Assembly (NCBI RefSeq): GCF_958298935.1
Contig: NC_084923.1
Coordinates: 746,501 to 810,500 of the forward strand
Source of the DNA: Phragmites australis
Taxonomy: Eukaryota; Streptophyta; Magnoliopsida; Poales; Poaceae
Reading direction: 5' to 3'
DNA: 64,000 nucleotides
Shown here: positions 1-11,678 of the stretch, one piece after another
Layout: every line of letters begins with the position of its first letter
Position numbering within the stretch: the first letter of the stretch is position 1
Program-made: the position numbers and the translations under genes
Notes under the pieces: generated by a model
The model's input: the letters and a program-made list of their open reading frames with translations, nothing else
What the model was told of the DNA's origin: nothing
Databases searched by the model: none

Positions 1-2
1 CG

Positions 3-30
<28 letters not shown>
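3..30. repeat. (CT)n-(AT)n microsatellite
   Basis: A run of CT dinucleotides passes directly into AT dinucleotides at the left edge of the window. It is a simple sequence repeat with no coding content. Nothing gene-like is seen between here and the MITE at 377; the minus-strand open frame at 91-306 has no recognisable domain. Confidence 0.8.
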
Positions 31-33
<3 letters not shown>

Positions 34-376
34 CAAGCATGCATGCATGTATGGTCGGTCACTCGACTCTTGTAGTCGTGTGGTGCGCCGCTACGTGGAA
101 TAAAGGGTCGGTCGCGACCAGTTCCATTTCTCAGTTTCATCGTCTCTTGCTGGCTGGCTTGGGCCTTGGGCTCTGAAAACCGTTTGGGTGGGGATGTCAG
201 CCTCACGATAACTCAAGCGTCGAATGTCGAGAGCATATCCTCTCACCCCTTCTTCTTGGTGTGCTCTCGTGCTCCTATTCTTTAAAAAGTTGTAAAAAAT
301 AGTCACGAGAAAATCGTGTTAGACAGTGGGTGATATGCATAAATATCACCAAAAATTTCAACACTCAAATACATTA

Positions 377-591
377 CTCCATCCGTTCAAAAATATTAGA
401 CCTATTTCTTTTAGACTTAGTCTTCAAAATTAGATTTTGCCTGCACAGTACAAAATCATTTCAAACTGTAAATCTTGTTATATAATTTTTATATACTAAA
501 TATTTTTATATTTCGATTCAATGCTAGTTTAAGTACACAAAATTTTATTTTTTTAAAATAAAATACGTCTACTATCTCTGCATGGAGGGAG
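377..591. mobile_element. Stowaway-like MITE
   Basis: The ends read CTCCATCCGTTC on the left and the imperfect inverted counterpart GGAGGGAG on the right. The element is flanked by the dinucleotide TA on both sides (375-376 and 592-593), the target duplication of Tc1/mariner-type Stowaway MITEs. It is about 215 bp, AT-rich and has no coding capacity. The ends and target site are read directly; the family name follows from the CTCCCTCCGT-type terminus. Confidence 0.75.
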
Positions 592-601
592 TATATTTTA
601 A

Positions 602-1187
602 TAGAAAAAAAAAACGACAAATGTTAGTGAACAATGGCATTTCTCTTTTCTCCCTTTTCTTTCAATTTTAGGGTATCATTTTCGGCAGGATTTGTTCCTT
701 TTGTTTCTCAGTATATACATCGACTATAGGATTGATTTTTTGTGACATGATAGATTGAACTTGGATCAATGTTGTCAAAATTTCTCATGACCATTCCCAT
801 AGCATTTTAAGGAGTGCGAACACGGGAGCGCACGAAGCGGTGGTAGCACAAGATATGTTCTCGTCAAATGTCGTAGGCAAAGGGTATACACAGAGTAGAG
901 TAGACACACAGTGCACTGAATGCGTGTTACGTCCACGATTAGATTAGCCATTGATTAGACTTAGAGTAAGTCGTACCCTCTTTAAATACCGGTACGTACG
1001 TGTACGAAAGATGATCCTTTCTTTTCGGAATGTTACCTGCTCCACCACTTCACATATATGATGGCGCAACGCAGCCGGTACGCTGTCAAATTAGCGAAAA
1101 GGAAGAGCAGGCCGGTACGTGCAACCACTGTCCAGTCCATTCAGTATCATGGACTCTGCGCACGATCGATCAATTCCAAGTTGCCAA
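602..1187. other. Intergenic stretch, no gene seen
   Basis: AT-rich to mixed-composition sequence without a convincing open frame, splice-linked exons or terminal repeats. It ends at the left target duplication of the retroposon that starts at 1202. Confidence 0.5.
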
Positions 1188-1201
1188 CTAGCTGAGCCTG
1201 A

Positions 1202-2012
1202 ATAGGGGGTCCATCCTCTTTAGTGGTATAAATAGTACTTAGGCTAGTTATTGGTGTTGAATAATCCAGTTTTTGTCCTCTATCTTCTCCTGTTCCCGGC
1301 AGTGGTGGCGTGTGGTGCTAGCTGAAGCGTTGCGGGGCTTGGTGTGGTGTCCCTACTTGGGAAGTAGTAGAAGGTTGTGGTGGTGTGGGAGTGTCAATCG
1401 AGTTTATCTATGTATGTGTGCAGCGGTTTGGTAGTAAGATAGGCAAATTAGTTTGTTAGGGTTACTTTGATGGCGTCGTTCCGACGGCCATCCATGTTTT
1501 TATTACTCCGAGTTGGCTTCGGTGACGATGACGATGGCCGTCTTCTCTTCGACGTCGATTCTTGGAGGCGTGTGAGTATTCCCTCGTTCTGTTCAGCTGG
1601 AGATTCACGCTATTATGTGACGGCACAGTGGCGTGTTGCATTAAGAATGAAGATGGAGATGTCAGATCGCTCATTGTCCGATGAGGGTACAATCGTTGGT
1701 CGTGTCGCGATGCCAGTGCATTCAACGTTGTCAAGGCCTAATTCTGATAGGCTGTCCCACGTGCTTCTAAATTTGAAGCTTCCTCGTCGGTTGAGAGATC
1801 AGTCTCTAGCTCCTTCCTCAGTGTGGTACTCTATTCTGCTTCGGCAAGATGACGCTATGTCTGGCTGGGTCGATCAAAGGTGAAATAAAAGCTAAAGTCT
1901 TTTCAGGGGTTGTATTGTAATTCCGATCTTCTAAAGGAGCTCCTCTGTAAACGATGGTTTATTCTGTTCATGTTCTATCTATGAAATGCAAACCCGTTTA
2001 CTAGAAAAAAAG
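1202..2012 (+). mobile_element. Poly(A)-tailed retroposon with 14-bp target duplication
   Basis: The 14-mer CTAGCTGAGCCTGA occurs at 1188-1201 and again at 2013-2026, directly flanking an 811-bp insert that ends in a short A-rich tail (about 2003-2011). A long direct target duplication next to an A tail is the signature of target-primed reverse transcription (LINE, SINE or retrogene). Inside is a 138-codon open frame at 1467-1883 (+), rich in Arg and Ser, with no reverse transcriptase or other domain I recognise. A TATA-like TATAAATA lies near 1227 inside the insert. Most likely a truncated or non-autonomous LINE derivative; a retrogene of unknown origin is possible. Confidence 0.65.
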
Positions 2013-2340
2013 CTAGCTGAGCCTGAGTTGCACTGCTGAACGGATGTACTAGCTTCCGACAGATCAACTTGTGCTCCTAGCTAGAATGTTATTACTATCA
2101 TCCTCTATACTCTCCAATTCGTAGCACATCTAAAAAAGAGAAAAGAGCTCATAGCAGTCTAACAAGAATGAGACTCGAGAGCTGTTGTGAACAGGCACGA
2201 GTCTGGTCGCAAAGCTTTGAGTGGGAGCTGAACCGGTGGGGTTCCATCCCCCGTCTGGTATCTAACTTCGGGCCTCCAATGAAGATGCTCCAATAAAAAC
2301 GATGTAGATGAGATTGTACTGTAAAAAAAAAAAGACTCAA

Positions 2341-2629
2341 GAGCTGTTTGGTTCTGGCCTAAAAAGAAAGTTAAAATTTAGTCACGTCTAGTAAATTTGA
2401 CTTTTATTTGATTCAAAGCTAAAATTTGGTCGCGTCTCGAAAAATTTAGTTGGGCAAATTTTTTTAATAGAAAATTTAGAAAAGATTTTGACGTTTAAAA
2501 TGAGCGCCTTGATTTTTGACCTATCAAAATTTTAGCTTACCTAAAACCAAATACTACTTAGCATGATTCTAATTTTGATATGATCAAATTTTAGATAGGC
2601 TTCTAGAGGCGAGAACCAAACAACACCTA
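2341..2629. mobile_element. MITE with TGTTTGGTTCT inverted termini
   Basis: The left end GCTGTTTGGTTCTGGCC is mirrored at the right end by GCGAGAACCAAACAACAC, an imperfect terminal inverted repeat of about 17 bp. The interior is AT-rich and non-coding, with fragments similar to 'AAATTTTAG' repeated on both strands. I could not fix a target duplication, so the superfamily stays open. Confidence 0.55.
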
Positions 2630-2940
2630 GTTTTTTATAACAGGATAATAAAACATATCCAGGCTCTGCATATGGTGATGAACATAGCTGACATTTATTA
2701 TAAGTTTGTAAATGAAGCTAAGAAAAGCAAATGTTCACCATACTAGCAAGTGTCGAGTAGCATCAAGCACAAAGACGGTCGCCAAACCTGCACCATACTC
2801 GACGAAAATTAAACTTTACAGTCCGATAAGTAACAATACAGCATCTAATAGACTCAGCCTACATACTTCAGAGATAGGTTTAGAGCCCCAATAAATATCC
2901 TTTGATCCACGCTAACGTGAATCTATGAATCGCTCTCCCT

Positions 2941-3048
2941 AGTACGTGTGCTGGCTACCAAACAAATCATGCTAATGACCAGCAATACGACGCTAGTACG
3001 TGTGCTGGCTACCAAACAAATCATGCTAATGACCAGCAATACGACGCT
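2941..3048. repeat. Perfect 54-bp tandem duplication
   Basis: A 54-bp unit beginning AGTACGTGTGCTGGCT spans 2941-2994 and is repeated without mismatch at 2995-3048. The absence of divergence points to a recent duplication or an assembly duplication. It lies in intergenic sequence upstream of the remorin gene. Confidence 0.9.
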
Positions 3049-4220
3049 AGTGTTGCATCTGCAGGCGGGGCCAAGGAGAATCTCCTATCTGTCACCGAGG
3101 ATCAGAGCCGCAGCATGAAGGCAGCGGGGGCCGTATCATCACAGCTCCGATTCGCTGTCGGCCGTCGAGTGTCCCTGTCATTGGCCATGCACAGACCACA
3201 ACGGTAGCTAGCTACCTCCTGATCATTGCTTCGTTTCTAATTAAGGTTGGAAAGAAACACACACAACGATTTAGGTACGATTCAATCATATTCTGAATGG
3301 TATAAAAGGAAGTTCGATTACAAGAGCAGTTTCAGCCGTCAGAATGATGCCTTCTTTCTGTGATACGTATAATATGTGTGGGTTAACCTGTTGATATCCA
3401 GCTGGTGGATCAAAGCTTGTCAATTTATCGATTATTTAGTCATACAAGCTGAGCTAGGCACTTTGACAAAAGAAAGAATGTAAGAACAGCTAACGAGGCA
3501 CCACTGCACCTCATTCCAAGTAGGCAAGAAAAAGAGGGGCAATTATTGTCACAGGCAGTACTACCAGCTATAATTAGCTTAAGTTAATGGTTGATGATTC
3601 TCAGAAGAAAAGGCAACCTCTCACGAGTTTGTTTATCAGAGTTTCTTCCAACTCCTGCACCACCAGGACCAATTCGATGCGTAAAAAGAAGGTGTGAGCT
3701 GTAGGGTATGGCCGGCCGGCCGTTGCAACCTGGAACGTCAAGATGGCGGCTGTCCTTGGCCCCATGTAAGGTTGTGTTGAGTTGCCATGACATGCATCCA
3801 GCACCAAATAAGTCAGAAGCAACAATACGGAGGAGCGAAAAGAAAACAAGGCTGCCCAAGAGAAATTAGACAATTCCGCACTAAGAAAGAAAGAAAAATA
3901 GCTAAGTTAATTCAAGCAAGAAAGAAAGATAGCTAAGTTAATTTAAGCCGAAAAGGACTCTGAACTTGAGCGACGGAGGTGTAATCGCACGGATGCTACA
4001 TACTCACAACGTACTGGAGAATCACGTATGCACCTTGAATAAAATCGACCGTGCATCTTGCCTCATCGCCTGCCTGGAACAGCCGCTGATGAAACACTTC
4101 TTGTTCACTAAGCCACCTTAGTTAAAGTACTATACTTTCTTTATATCTTTACATATACTCGGAGCTTTTCTTAGACAGTACAGTTGCCTCTAATTTGCCT
4201 GGGTCGGTGTCTTCCCTTGT
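3049..4220. other. Upstream region of the remorin gene
   Basis: No coding exon is supported here. Near 3885-3950 a short A-rich motif (AAGAAAGA followed by TAGCTAAGTTAATT) occurs twice in direct orientation. The rest is presumably promoter-distal sequence of the downstream remorin gene. Confidence 0.45.
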
Positions 4221-4228
4221 CTATATAT
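4221..4228 (+). promoter_or_regulatory. Probable TATA box of the remorin gene
   Basis: CTATATAT lies about 150 bp upstream of the remorin ATG at 4376. The spacing leaves room for a 5' leader of roughly 120 nt. This rests on motif and position only. Confidence 0.5.
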
Positions 4229-4375
4229 CGTCCTAGCAGCTAACTGTTGGAGCCCTTGTTGTGCCACCATTCTTCATTCTGCTGCTTGCGAGAGCTAGCT
4301 CTTCTAGTCCTACCGGCCGGCTTGCAGGGTGAGCTTCTGTTTGAGTGAAGACCGATCCGACTGGATTGAGCATAA

Positions 4376-5954
4376 ATGGCGGAGGAGGCCAAGAAGGTGG
4401 AGGTGGAGGCGACCAAGGACATCGCTGAGGAGAAGGCGGTAGTGCCGCTGCCACCGCCGCCGCCGGCCAAGCACGACAAGCCGGCCGACGACTCCAAGGC
4501 CATCGTTCCTGTCAAGGGTACGTACGTAACTAAGAGTCCCGGATATCATCGTTATCGTTGTATACTTCTTTCTTTTATTTTGGCGAAACGTAGGACCTTT
4601 CTGCTATCAACTTAAGCAAATGGTAGGTGTAGTAGATGAACAGGACATAGATCCATATGGTTCGACATACTTCATGGTTTGATCTGATCTCCTCCAACCA
4701 AAGGTTGCATGAGGTTGTAAGACCATGCATGCATGGAGCACTTTCTACTTGAAATTTTATCTAGCTTCTACAGGGGAATCTTAGAAGGCAAATTTCAGAC
4801 AAGTTCCCATGCCTTTCCCCGATACTGATTTTGCAGTTAAATTTTGACATTGAAAACAGAAAAATAAATAAATGGTTGATGCAAAGCTGAAAACAAAACA
4901 GATTATTCAAATGCCAGCTTTTTTGTGTAAATCGATGTGGTACAGAAAAGCACAACCTACTACTAGTAAATATTTTTACTAGTCACTCCAGCTACTACAA
5001 GCTATCATCTTAATTACTGGGTTAAGCACTGATAGAATCTGCTGAACATTATAGTTTCTCTCCTTTTTGCCAGATGCTGCTGAGAAACCTGCGACAGGAG
5101 GTTCAACTGAAAGAGGTATAATTTCGTTCAGCTAAATTCATTTTAGCCAACAAACAAGACTTCTCACCCATACTTATCACGTGCACATTATATTTCCTTT
5201 TCCTTTTTCTTCAGATGCTTATCTCGCGAAAATTGTATCCGAGAAGAGATTGACACTGATCAATGCTTGGGAGGAAAGCGAGAAGGCTAGGGCCGAGAAC
5301 AGGTAATACTCAAGCTATATTTAATTGAGAGTTGCTTAAAAGTAACAGGAATTAATTACCAGTGTGCGTTACTCAGATAGCACATCACTCACTCTGATTA
5401 GATTAGATGGAGAGACAGATATCTTGTGATGCACTCAAAGCATGAAAGGAAAGCACACCTTTCATCTCCATTGCACGCAACTGACGTTTCAACCACACCA
5501 ACAACAGATCGTACTATCTGCAACCAACTGATTTCTGTGTCGCTTCCGTTTGTCTGCAATGATCGATGACAGGGCCGCCAAGAAACTGGCCTACATCACT
5601 TCTTGGGAGAAGGCAAAGAAAGCGGAGATGGAGGCCGAGCTTAAAAAGATCGAGGTAGGAGAACAAGATGACAAGTCCCTATCACTGTAAATTTACAACA
5701 GGATTGCAAACAATTAGCGGTTGAGTAACAGTTAGTACTAATCGCCATGGCAGGAGCAACTGGAGAAGAAGAAGGCAGCGTACGAAGAGAAACTGAAGAA
5801 CAAGCTGGCGATGCTCCACAAGTCGGCAGAGGAGAAGAGGGCGTTGACCGAGGCGAAGCGAGGGGAGGAGGTCGTCATGGCGGAGGAGATGGCCGTCAAG
5901 TACCGCGCCAAGGGCGAGGCTCCCACGAAGCTCTTCGGCCTCTTGAAAGCATGA
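4376..5954 (+). CDS. Remorin
   Basis: Five exons join into a 184-aa frame: 4376-4517, 5074-5115, 5215-5302, 5573-5654 and 5754-5954, all with GT..AG introns. Residues 1 to about 62 are a Pro/Lys/Glu-rich, probably disordered region with a poly-proline run. From about residue 63 (DAYLAKIVSEKRL) the protein is the conserved remorin C-terminal domain, a Lys/Glu-rich helix predicted to form a coiled coil (INAWEESEKARAENR, then ITSWEKAKKAEMEAELKK). Remorins are plant-specific proteins bound to the inner leaflet of the plasma membrane in nanodomains and take part in plasmodesmatal and immune signalling. The C-terminal anchor reads APTKLFGLLKA and has no cysteine, so the S-acylation found in many remorins is not available here. 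The ATG opens the exon whose frame runs through all splices. Confidence 0.95.
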
Positions 5955-6126
5955 GAAATGAGAAGGTGCCCACGATCTCTGCAGAAGAATATACATATGT
6001 CGGGATGGCAACTTGTAGATTTGGTGCGTCGCATGTTTGTGGTGTGTGCATGTGTATTCGAAGGCCATTGATGTGTATGAATCTTGTTGTTGGAAGGTTT
6101 GATGTTTGGTGCAGTTTGTAAACGAA

Positions 6127-6262
6127 TTGACCAAATGCAATCCACTTGAGTGAGCTTCCATGAAATGCAATCGAGTTGGCTGCAATTGCCTGAAAGCCAT
6201 CAAAAGCTCGAACGCCATTTCTGTCTTGTATGCTCATTTTGCTTTTCTTTTGCATCCCAGGG
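6127..6262 (+). repeat. Remorin 3' UTR copy, left arm of an inverted repeat
   Basis: Sequence just downstream of the remorin stop is present again in opposite orientation at 8271-8424. The two copies share long identical blocks such as TCGAGTTGGCTGCAATTGCC; the far copy carries about 15 extra bases in the middle. The arms are 2 kb apart, with a probable solo LTR between them. Confidence 0.85.
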
Positions 6263-6388
6263 CATACGGTGGAATTGTAACATCTACCTAAATGCATACT
6301 CAGCATCATCCCTACTCGACCATTGCAAATAATAGAATTAAACAAAGTAACAAAGTCAGGGTACGTTTTTCTTTACACTTGGTTAAGA

Positions 6389-7990
6389 TGAGAAACTAAG
6401 TTAATATGTGCCTTGATTTTTTATGAGTTATTGATATTGTTATTTATTTGGTTTGATGATCTTCGATTTTGCATGAGTTTTGATGTGATTTGAGATTTTA
6501 TTTGAGTATAATGATTATGGACTAATTGAAATTGAAGTTGGAGATATGTGTTTGCTTGTCTCATGATGTACAGGTGATGGATGCAACTTGACGGTCGACG
6601 ACGGGATGATCGGGGCCAAGCGAAGTGCTTGGTGTCTGACGATTAAGGAGGTCGGACGGAGTTAAGGGTGATCCTAGCTGAACACGTGGAGATCAAGCAA
6701 ATCATTGAAGTCGGATGGAGACAGCGTGTTGACAAAGTCAAGCGAAGGAAATGCAAATGCAAATAACAAGGCGGCCCGAGGGATCGGGAGCGGGAGAGAC
6801 TTGCCGACAGTCAAGATTGCATGACGGAATACACGCATCTACATCGAAGCGCTTGCTTAAGGTGTAAGCAAGGCGGTGAGTCACGCTTTGAGAAGCGTGC
6901 AGGCCGTTTCGCGGTTTGACCTCAAAACCGTGGGAGGATTAGAGGAGTATGTGGTAACATCGCGAAGCTTGCATCGAGGTGAAGCTAAGTCGTGAAGGCA
7001 TCGCAGCCGTCGGATGAATGGAGAAGAAAATGAATAAAAATGCTCTCGATGGTATGTAGAAGTGCACTACAAGAGAGGGGTATTTTGGGGAAAAACTAGA
7101 AAACTTAAGGACCAAGTTTCCTAAACCTATAAATAGACGGGTAGGGTTAGAGAGAGCTTTGAACCAGCCCTTTGAGCCCTCTTGTGCCACTCATTTGAGA
7201 GCTTTAGAGCTAGATTTTTAGAGAAGAGAAGGATGGGTGCTTAGTCTATATAATAGGTGAGAGTTTTGAGAGATAAATATTTGTAATCCGCTTAAAATAT
7301 GGCTAACCTCTTTGAGTAATTTAGTTTATGTTTTTGCATATGCTTGAATTCCCCTACTTCTAGTTTCCCTCTATTGGTTCTCTTGCAAGTTCGCAAGTTT
7401 TTCGGTTTTTGGTTTTGATTTTCGTTTTGGTTTTTGGGCTGAAATTTCAGCACCTTGTGAGATCATTCTTCTTGTTGCTAGAGGCATAAGAACTCACCTA
7501 CGAGTATATGCTCATGGGTCTTGAGTACCATTGCATCTAGATCATCAACTTGGAGAGGTTTCTTGCTCGATGATCTTTTTCTTTGAGCTGCAATATTTCA
7601 CCTTTGCAGGGTTATTTTTCTTGATGCTAGTGGCTTAAACACTCACATACTCATGTATTTGAGCGGGTCTTGAGTCCACTTGCTACTAGACTATTATCTT
7701 GGAGGATAACTTTGTTCGGTATCCATTTTTTTCTAGTTTCTTTGAAAATTACGAGTTTGTGTGCACAAAGACACATGAAATGATCTTAAATAGAACATAT
7801 GGTTCATATTCTATCTGTGGAGTCATGTTGCTACGGAACTAGTCTTATTGCTTTGTCTTTCTGATTCTTTTGCTTCCGCTTGAGCGTTTTGAGGTGCGTT
7901 AGGTGAGAAATAGAAAAAGACCATCTATTTTGAAAGAAATTTGTTGAGGCGCCTATTCACCCCCCTCTAATCGTCATTCTCGGTCCTACA
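6389..7990 (+). mobile_element. Probable solo LTR
   Basis: This block begins TGAGAAACTAAG and ends GGTCCTACA, the TG..CA limits of an LTR. It is flanked by TAAGA (6384-6388) and TAAGG (7991-7995), a 5-bp target duplication with one mismatch. It contains a leader-like TATAAATAGA near 7129, a CTTGTAATCC-type stretch near 7280, and a CACCCCCCTCTA tract close to its right end, features I associate with long grass LTRs. There is no internal coding region or second LTR, so it reads as a solo LTR left by LTR-LTR recombination. The boundaries are inferred from the ends and the imperfect duplication. Confidence 0.65.
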
Positions 7991-8270
7991 TAAGGCTTAG
8001 ATCTAGTTGCATTGGAAAGAAAAATATGCCTAGATTGTGTATCATACCCCACGGGGATGTCCTTGAGGTCGATTCTGGCTGTTGCTAACTGAACTAGCCT
8101 TGAACAACCAACATCACCACGGCATAAATGGTTGGAGAAGGAACAATAGTTGCTAATCAATAGACTAGGGGGCTGCAAGAGGGGCTACCAGATTGCGGGG
8201 GCGGCCGGTGGCACCGTAGCTGGATTTCGTCGTCGCCCAGATCAGGGGCAAAACGGTTAGATCAGTAGGC

Positions 8271-8424
8271 CCTGGGATGCATAAGAAAAGCAAAATGAGC
8301 ATATAAGACAGAAATGGCGTTCAATCGACCCAAAATTCGCTTTTGATGGCTTTCAGGCAATTGCAGCCAACTCGATTACATTTCATCGTAGCTCACTCAA
8401 GTGGATTGCATTTGATCAATTTTC
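8271..8424 (-). repeat. Inverted copy of the remorin 3' UTR
   Basis: Read on the minus strand, this segment matches 6127-6262 at roughly nine bases in ten, with one insertion of about 15 bases. No remorin coding exon accompanies it, so only the transcript tail was duplicated. See the left arm for the pairing. Confidence 0.85.
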
Positions 8425-8713
8425 TCAAAAAGTTTTGTCTGTTGACAAATAGTTTATGCATTTAAAAACTTGCAGTTTTAGTGGTTCACTTTCGTTGTCG
8501 AAAGACATCACAAGAAATCACTTGTCTCACAGTGCTCCATTATGATGAATTGTAAGGAGAATATATGTGCAAGGCAAATTAAGAGCAAAGGCAATATTCT
8601 CACTGAAGACTTCATGCATGAATTCTCTCCTACCTAATGCTTCCTTTCATCCTGCATCGTTCCATCATCTCACGTCACCTTTCCTTCCGTGCTCCTTCTC
8701 CCCCTGCCCGTGA

Positions 8714-8944
8714 TCTCGCAACCGCCCCCATGCCACCGCCAAGTCCATCCTCCGCCTCGCCTCCCACGACCCCTCCGTCGCGACGCACCTCCTCCCAGTC
8801 CTCCCGCCCAACGCCCTCGCCGACCTCCTCTCCTCGCTCTTTGCCGCCTCCCCCGTGAACCACCTTGCCTTTCTCCCCATGTCTCTCGCCCTCCTCTCCG
8901 CTCCCAGTTGGCCCTCCGTCACCCTCCTCACCATCTCAGCATAG
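8714..8944 (+). pseudogene. Orphan coding-like fragment
   Basis: After an in-frame TGA at 8711 there is an open frame of about 76 codons with plant-like composition, containing AKSILRLASHDPSVATHLLP and LADLLSSLFAASP, ending in TAG at 8942-8944. There is no start codon in frame and no downstream exon that I can join. The Leu/Ala/Ser-rich helical character resembles the N-terminal part of plant pentatricopeptide-repeat proteins, but no PPR motif is complete, so that is a guess. It is most likely a captured or decayed gene fragment. Confidence 0.35.
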
Positions 8945-8989
8945 AGTCACCACCCGCGTTCACTATCGGTCGCTGTTTTCCTTGACAAA

Positions 8990-10640
8990 GCGAGGCCGGC
9001 CATGGAGCTGCGAAGATGAGTCGGCCGCCGCTTTTGTTGACTAAGGACGGCTATCGCCCAGCCTTAACTCTCCCGGCCCTCTCCTCTCTCTCATTCTCTC
9101 ACTCCCTCTCTTTCTTCTCGGTTGAGCACACCACACACGACACCGAGCAACTGAGCACGCATAGGGCCACCAAATCCGTCGTGCCCGAGCCCAAATGCAC
9201 CCCAGCTGCGCCAAGAGAAGCATGGGGGATGGTCGCCGAGTTCTTCCTCGGACCGATTTCGGTGTTTCCCCACCGGACCGAGCTCCTCACTACGTTTTCC
9301 CCAACTCCGGTGAGCTCTGTCCGCACCTCACCATTGAGCCGCCCCCTCATGACTTAGACCCGCAATGAGCCTTCCCTTTCCTTCCCAAAGCTTTTTTGCA
9401 CGCTACCTTAGTTGCGGTCCGTCGACGGTGCGACCGTCCGCGTGTGCCGACCGCCACCGTTCCTCTGCGCACGCCGCCGGCCATTTTTCGGCCGTGCCCA
9501 TCGGTCGAGACATGCCCAGATGGATTCGCCATCGCATTCTAGAGCTGCCCGTGCTTTCGGTCGGTGGAATAATGCAGCCATTTGCTCTCGGTGAGTTACG
9601 CGGCCTCGTGCTCCTGTGCACGCCAGCGAGGCCAGCCTTCGCCTCTGGTCTTGTTGACTTGAATCAACAAGCCGGGCCCCGGTTCCACCAATCTGTGAGT
9701 ATGGCTAGCTCAAAGTTCGGTGTAAAAAGGCCTCAGCGTTTATTTAATTGGTTAACTCAGAAATGGTAAAAGTTGACTTATTGTTCAATGGTTAATTCGA
9801 CTGTAGCTTAGAAAAATTCATAGTAAATTGATTAATGATAAAAAAATCATGAAACCAATTTTTTTGCTTCGTATGATTATGCTCTACATGTTAAAAATGC
9901 TAGGCATCATGGTTTATGCACTGAAATTCACTCAACTAGTGAAATATGTTTAATCTTTATTAATTCATAGTTAATTAGTGGTAAATACAAAATTAGTGAA
10001 ACCAATTTTGTTATTCTTTTTATGATATGCTCTGTTCATTAAAAATACTCACCCTCATGTTGTATCTAATTAACTTTCTATTTAAGGTTAAGTTTTGTGT
10101 TAAGCTTAGTTAATTTAGGAGATTAGTAACACATTTATTAATAATCCAATTTAAGGAATTTTTAATGCTATTAACCCATGGCATAATGCATTGCACCTCC
10201 TTAATTGTCATCCATTGTGAAACATCTCTCATCGTATATCATCCATATTTATTGTGATGCATTATTTTATTGTTAGACAACACTATTTCAGAGAGTCGCA
10301 TGCTTGAGCTCAAAGACGAACCCGGGGAATTCGTGAGTGAAGAACATGAAGCAACAGGTAAGCATCTATGCGGGCTCTACCGTATTTTTATACACCTATT
10401 GATGGTTAATTTTTGCTAAATACTGCTATTATCGTATATTAATTTCTAGCGAGTCGATGTCAGGAATAATCGGATAGAGCCTTTTTGGATGCCTATACCC
10501 CTACCTTGATACATTGAGGATTTCTATCATTGTAACCTGGGTACATAATGTCAATGTCCAATTTAGCGATCTTGCTTTGTAATGCATAGTTCACCGGTAG
10601 CAGTCAAGCGGTGGATCGTCCATCGTTCGCAAGCTATAGA
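8990..10640. mobile_element. LTR/leader-like retrotransposon debris
   Basis: A GC-rich first part (about 9000-9700, with CTCTCTCTCATTCTCTCACT and repeated CACCGAGC motifs) passes into an AT-rich part with repeated 'aattcatagttaatt' and 'gaaaccaattttt' phrases (about 9760-10100). That GC-to-AT layout, and the wording around 9170-9310, resemble long LTRs of grass Gypsy elements as I remember them. I find no matching second LTR, target duplication or protein domain, so the extent is approximate and the open frames inside are not proposed as genes. Confidence 0.4.
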
Positions 10641-11570
10641 ACTTTCTGTTAATGTTTGTTGTGTTGTTGTCGGTACTTTGCAATGATAAGGGGAAGGTGG
10701 GGGAGGACCAGAACTTTGCGATGATGCGGCTGCCGCCCTGGGTTCAGCACTTCAACGCTATCGCCTGCTCTTCCCGACTCCTTGCGTAGCTCGACAGCAG
10801 ACCAGCAACAACAGCTCCTCACCTCCTCTGCTCCTTTACTCCTCGGCTCATTCAACGATGATGGCAGGTTTAGAGGAGTCAGCAATGTTATCGTGTGTAA
10901 ATTTTTTACTCTCATTGCAATGCACGGACATTCAACTAGTTAGTGCAAATGCTGCCTGCACGAAATGAGACTTTCAGCTGAATTGACATATGGTATAGAG
11001 GGAACGCTTAACTTCTCTCTTGTAATGAAATTTTATCATTCTAAGGCATGGAGAAGAGCTCAAACTTTTCCAGTACAAGAAATTTATAAAGACCAATCCG
11101 ACATACAAAGGAGAAGGTACTGTACCTCAAATGTAAGGTGGATCGGGGGCCTGTATTTTAAGCTGTCTCGAAGTCCTAATCTCGAACAGAATTAACTGAA
11201 GAACTTGTTGAAATACCAGTAGATGTGCTCACCGAGCATCTTCAGTCTTAGAAACCTGGACGAAGGACCAAATTATCAATTTCAACTGGTAGTGAGCAAA
11301 GTTACTCTTCAGTGGCATGATAATAGTGAAGTCATATATTTCTCACAAAAAACAAGATGATAAAACCATATAGATGACGAATATCACCACACATCGATTC
11401 TGTTTGGATCCGAGTCTTATCTACTCCATAGGTGTTAATTAGCTCATTGAAAATTACAAGTCTGTCAGTCGTACACTCACATCTCACAACATCAAAAAGT
11501 TCACACAATTAATCTATCAAGATAATACACGCGGGATATCACATACAACATAAAAAAGGCGATGTTTGTT
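10641..11570. other. Intergenic stretch, no gene seen
   Basis: Short open frames on both strands (for example 10649-10915 minus and 10965-11195 plus) show no domain, no splice-linked partner and no codon-usage contrast with their surroundings. I see no terminal repeats. It serves as the upstream region of the folylpolyglutamate synthase gene. Confidence 0.45.
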
Positions 11571-11576
11571 GACGAA

Positions 11577-11678
11577 GCTGGGCCGAAACCTATACGTTAG
11601 ACTTCAACTCGTGTCGGCAGTCGGCGACTGATGCCGGCGCTGCTTCAGCAGGCTCGGGCAGTACCGTAATCCATGGGC
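11577..11678 (+). promoter_or_regulatory. TGGGCC (site II-type) motifs upstream of the synthase
   Basis: Two CTGGGCCGAAA / CATGGGCCGAAA motifs occur near 11579 and 11671, 150-250 bp upstream of the first exon. TGGGCC/T 'site II' elements are common in promoters of housekeeping and mitochondrial-protein genes in plants. No TATA box is evident. The assignment is by motif and position only. Confidence 0.4.
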
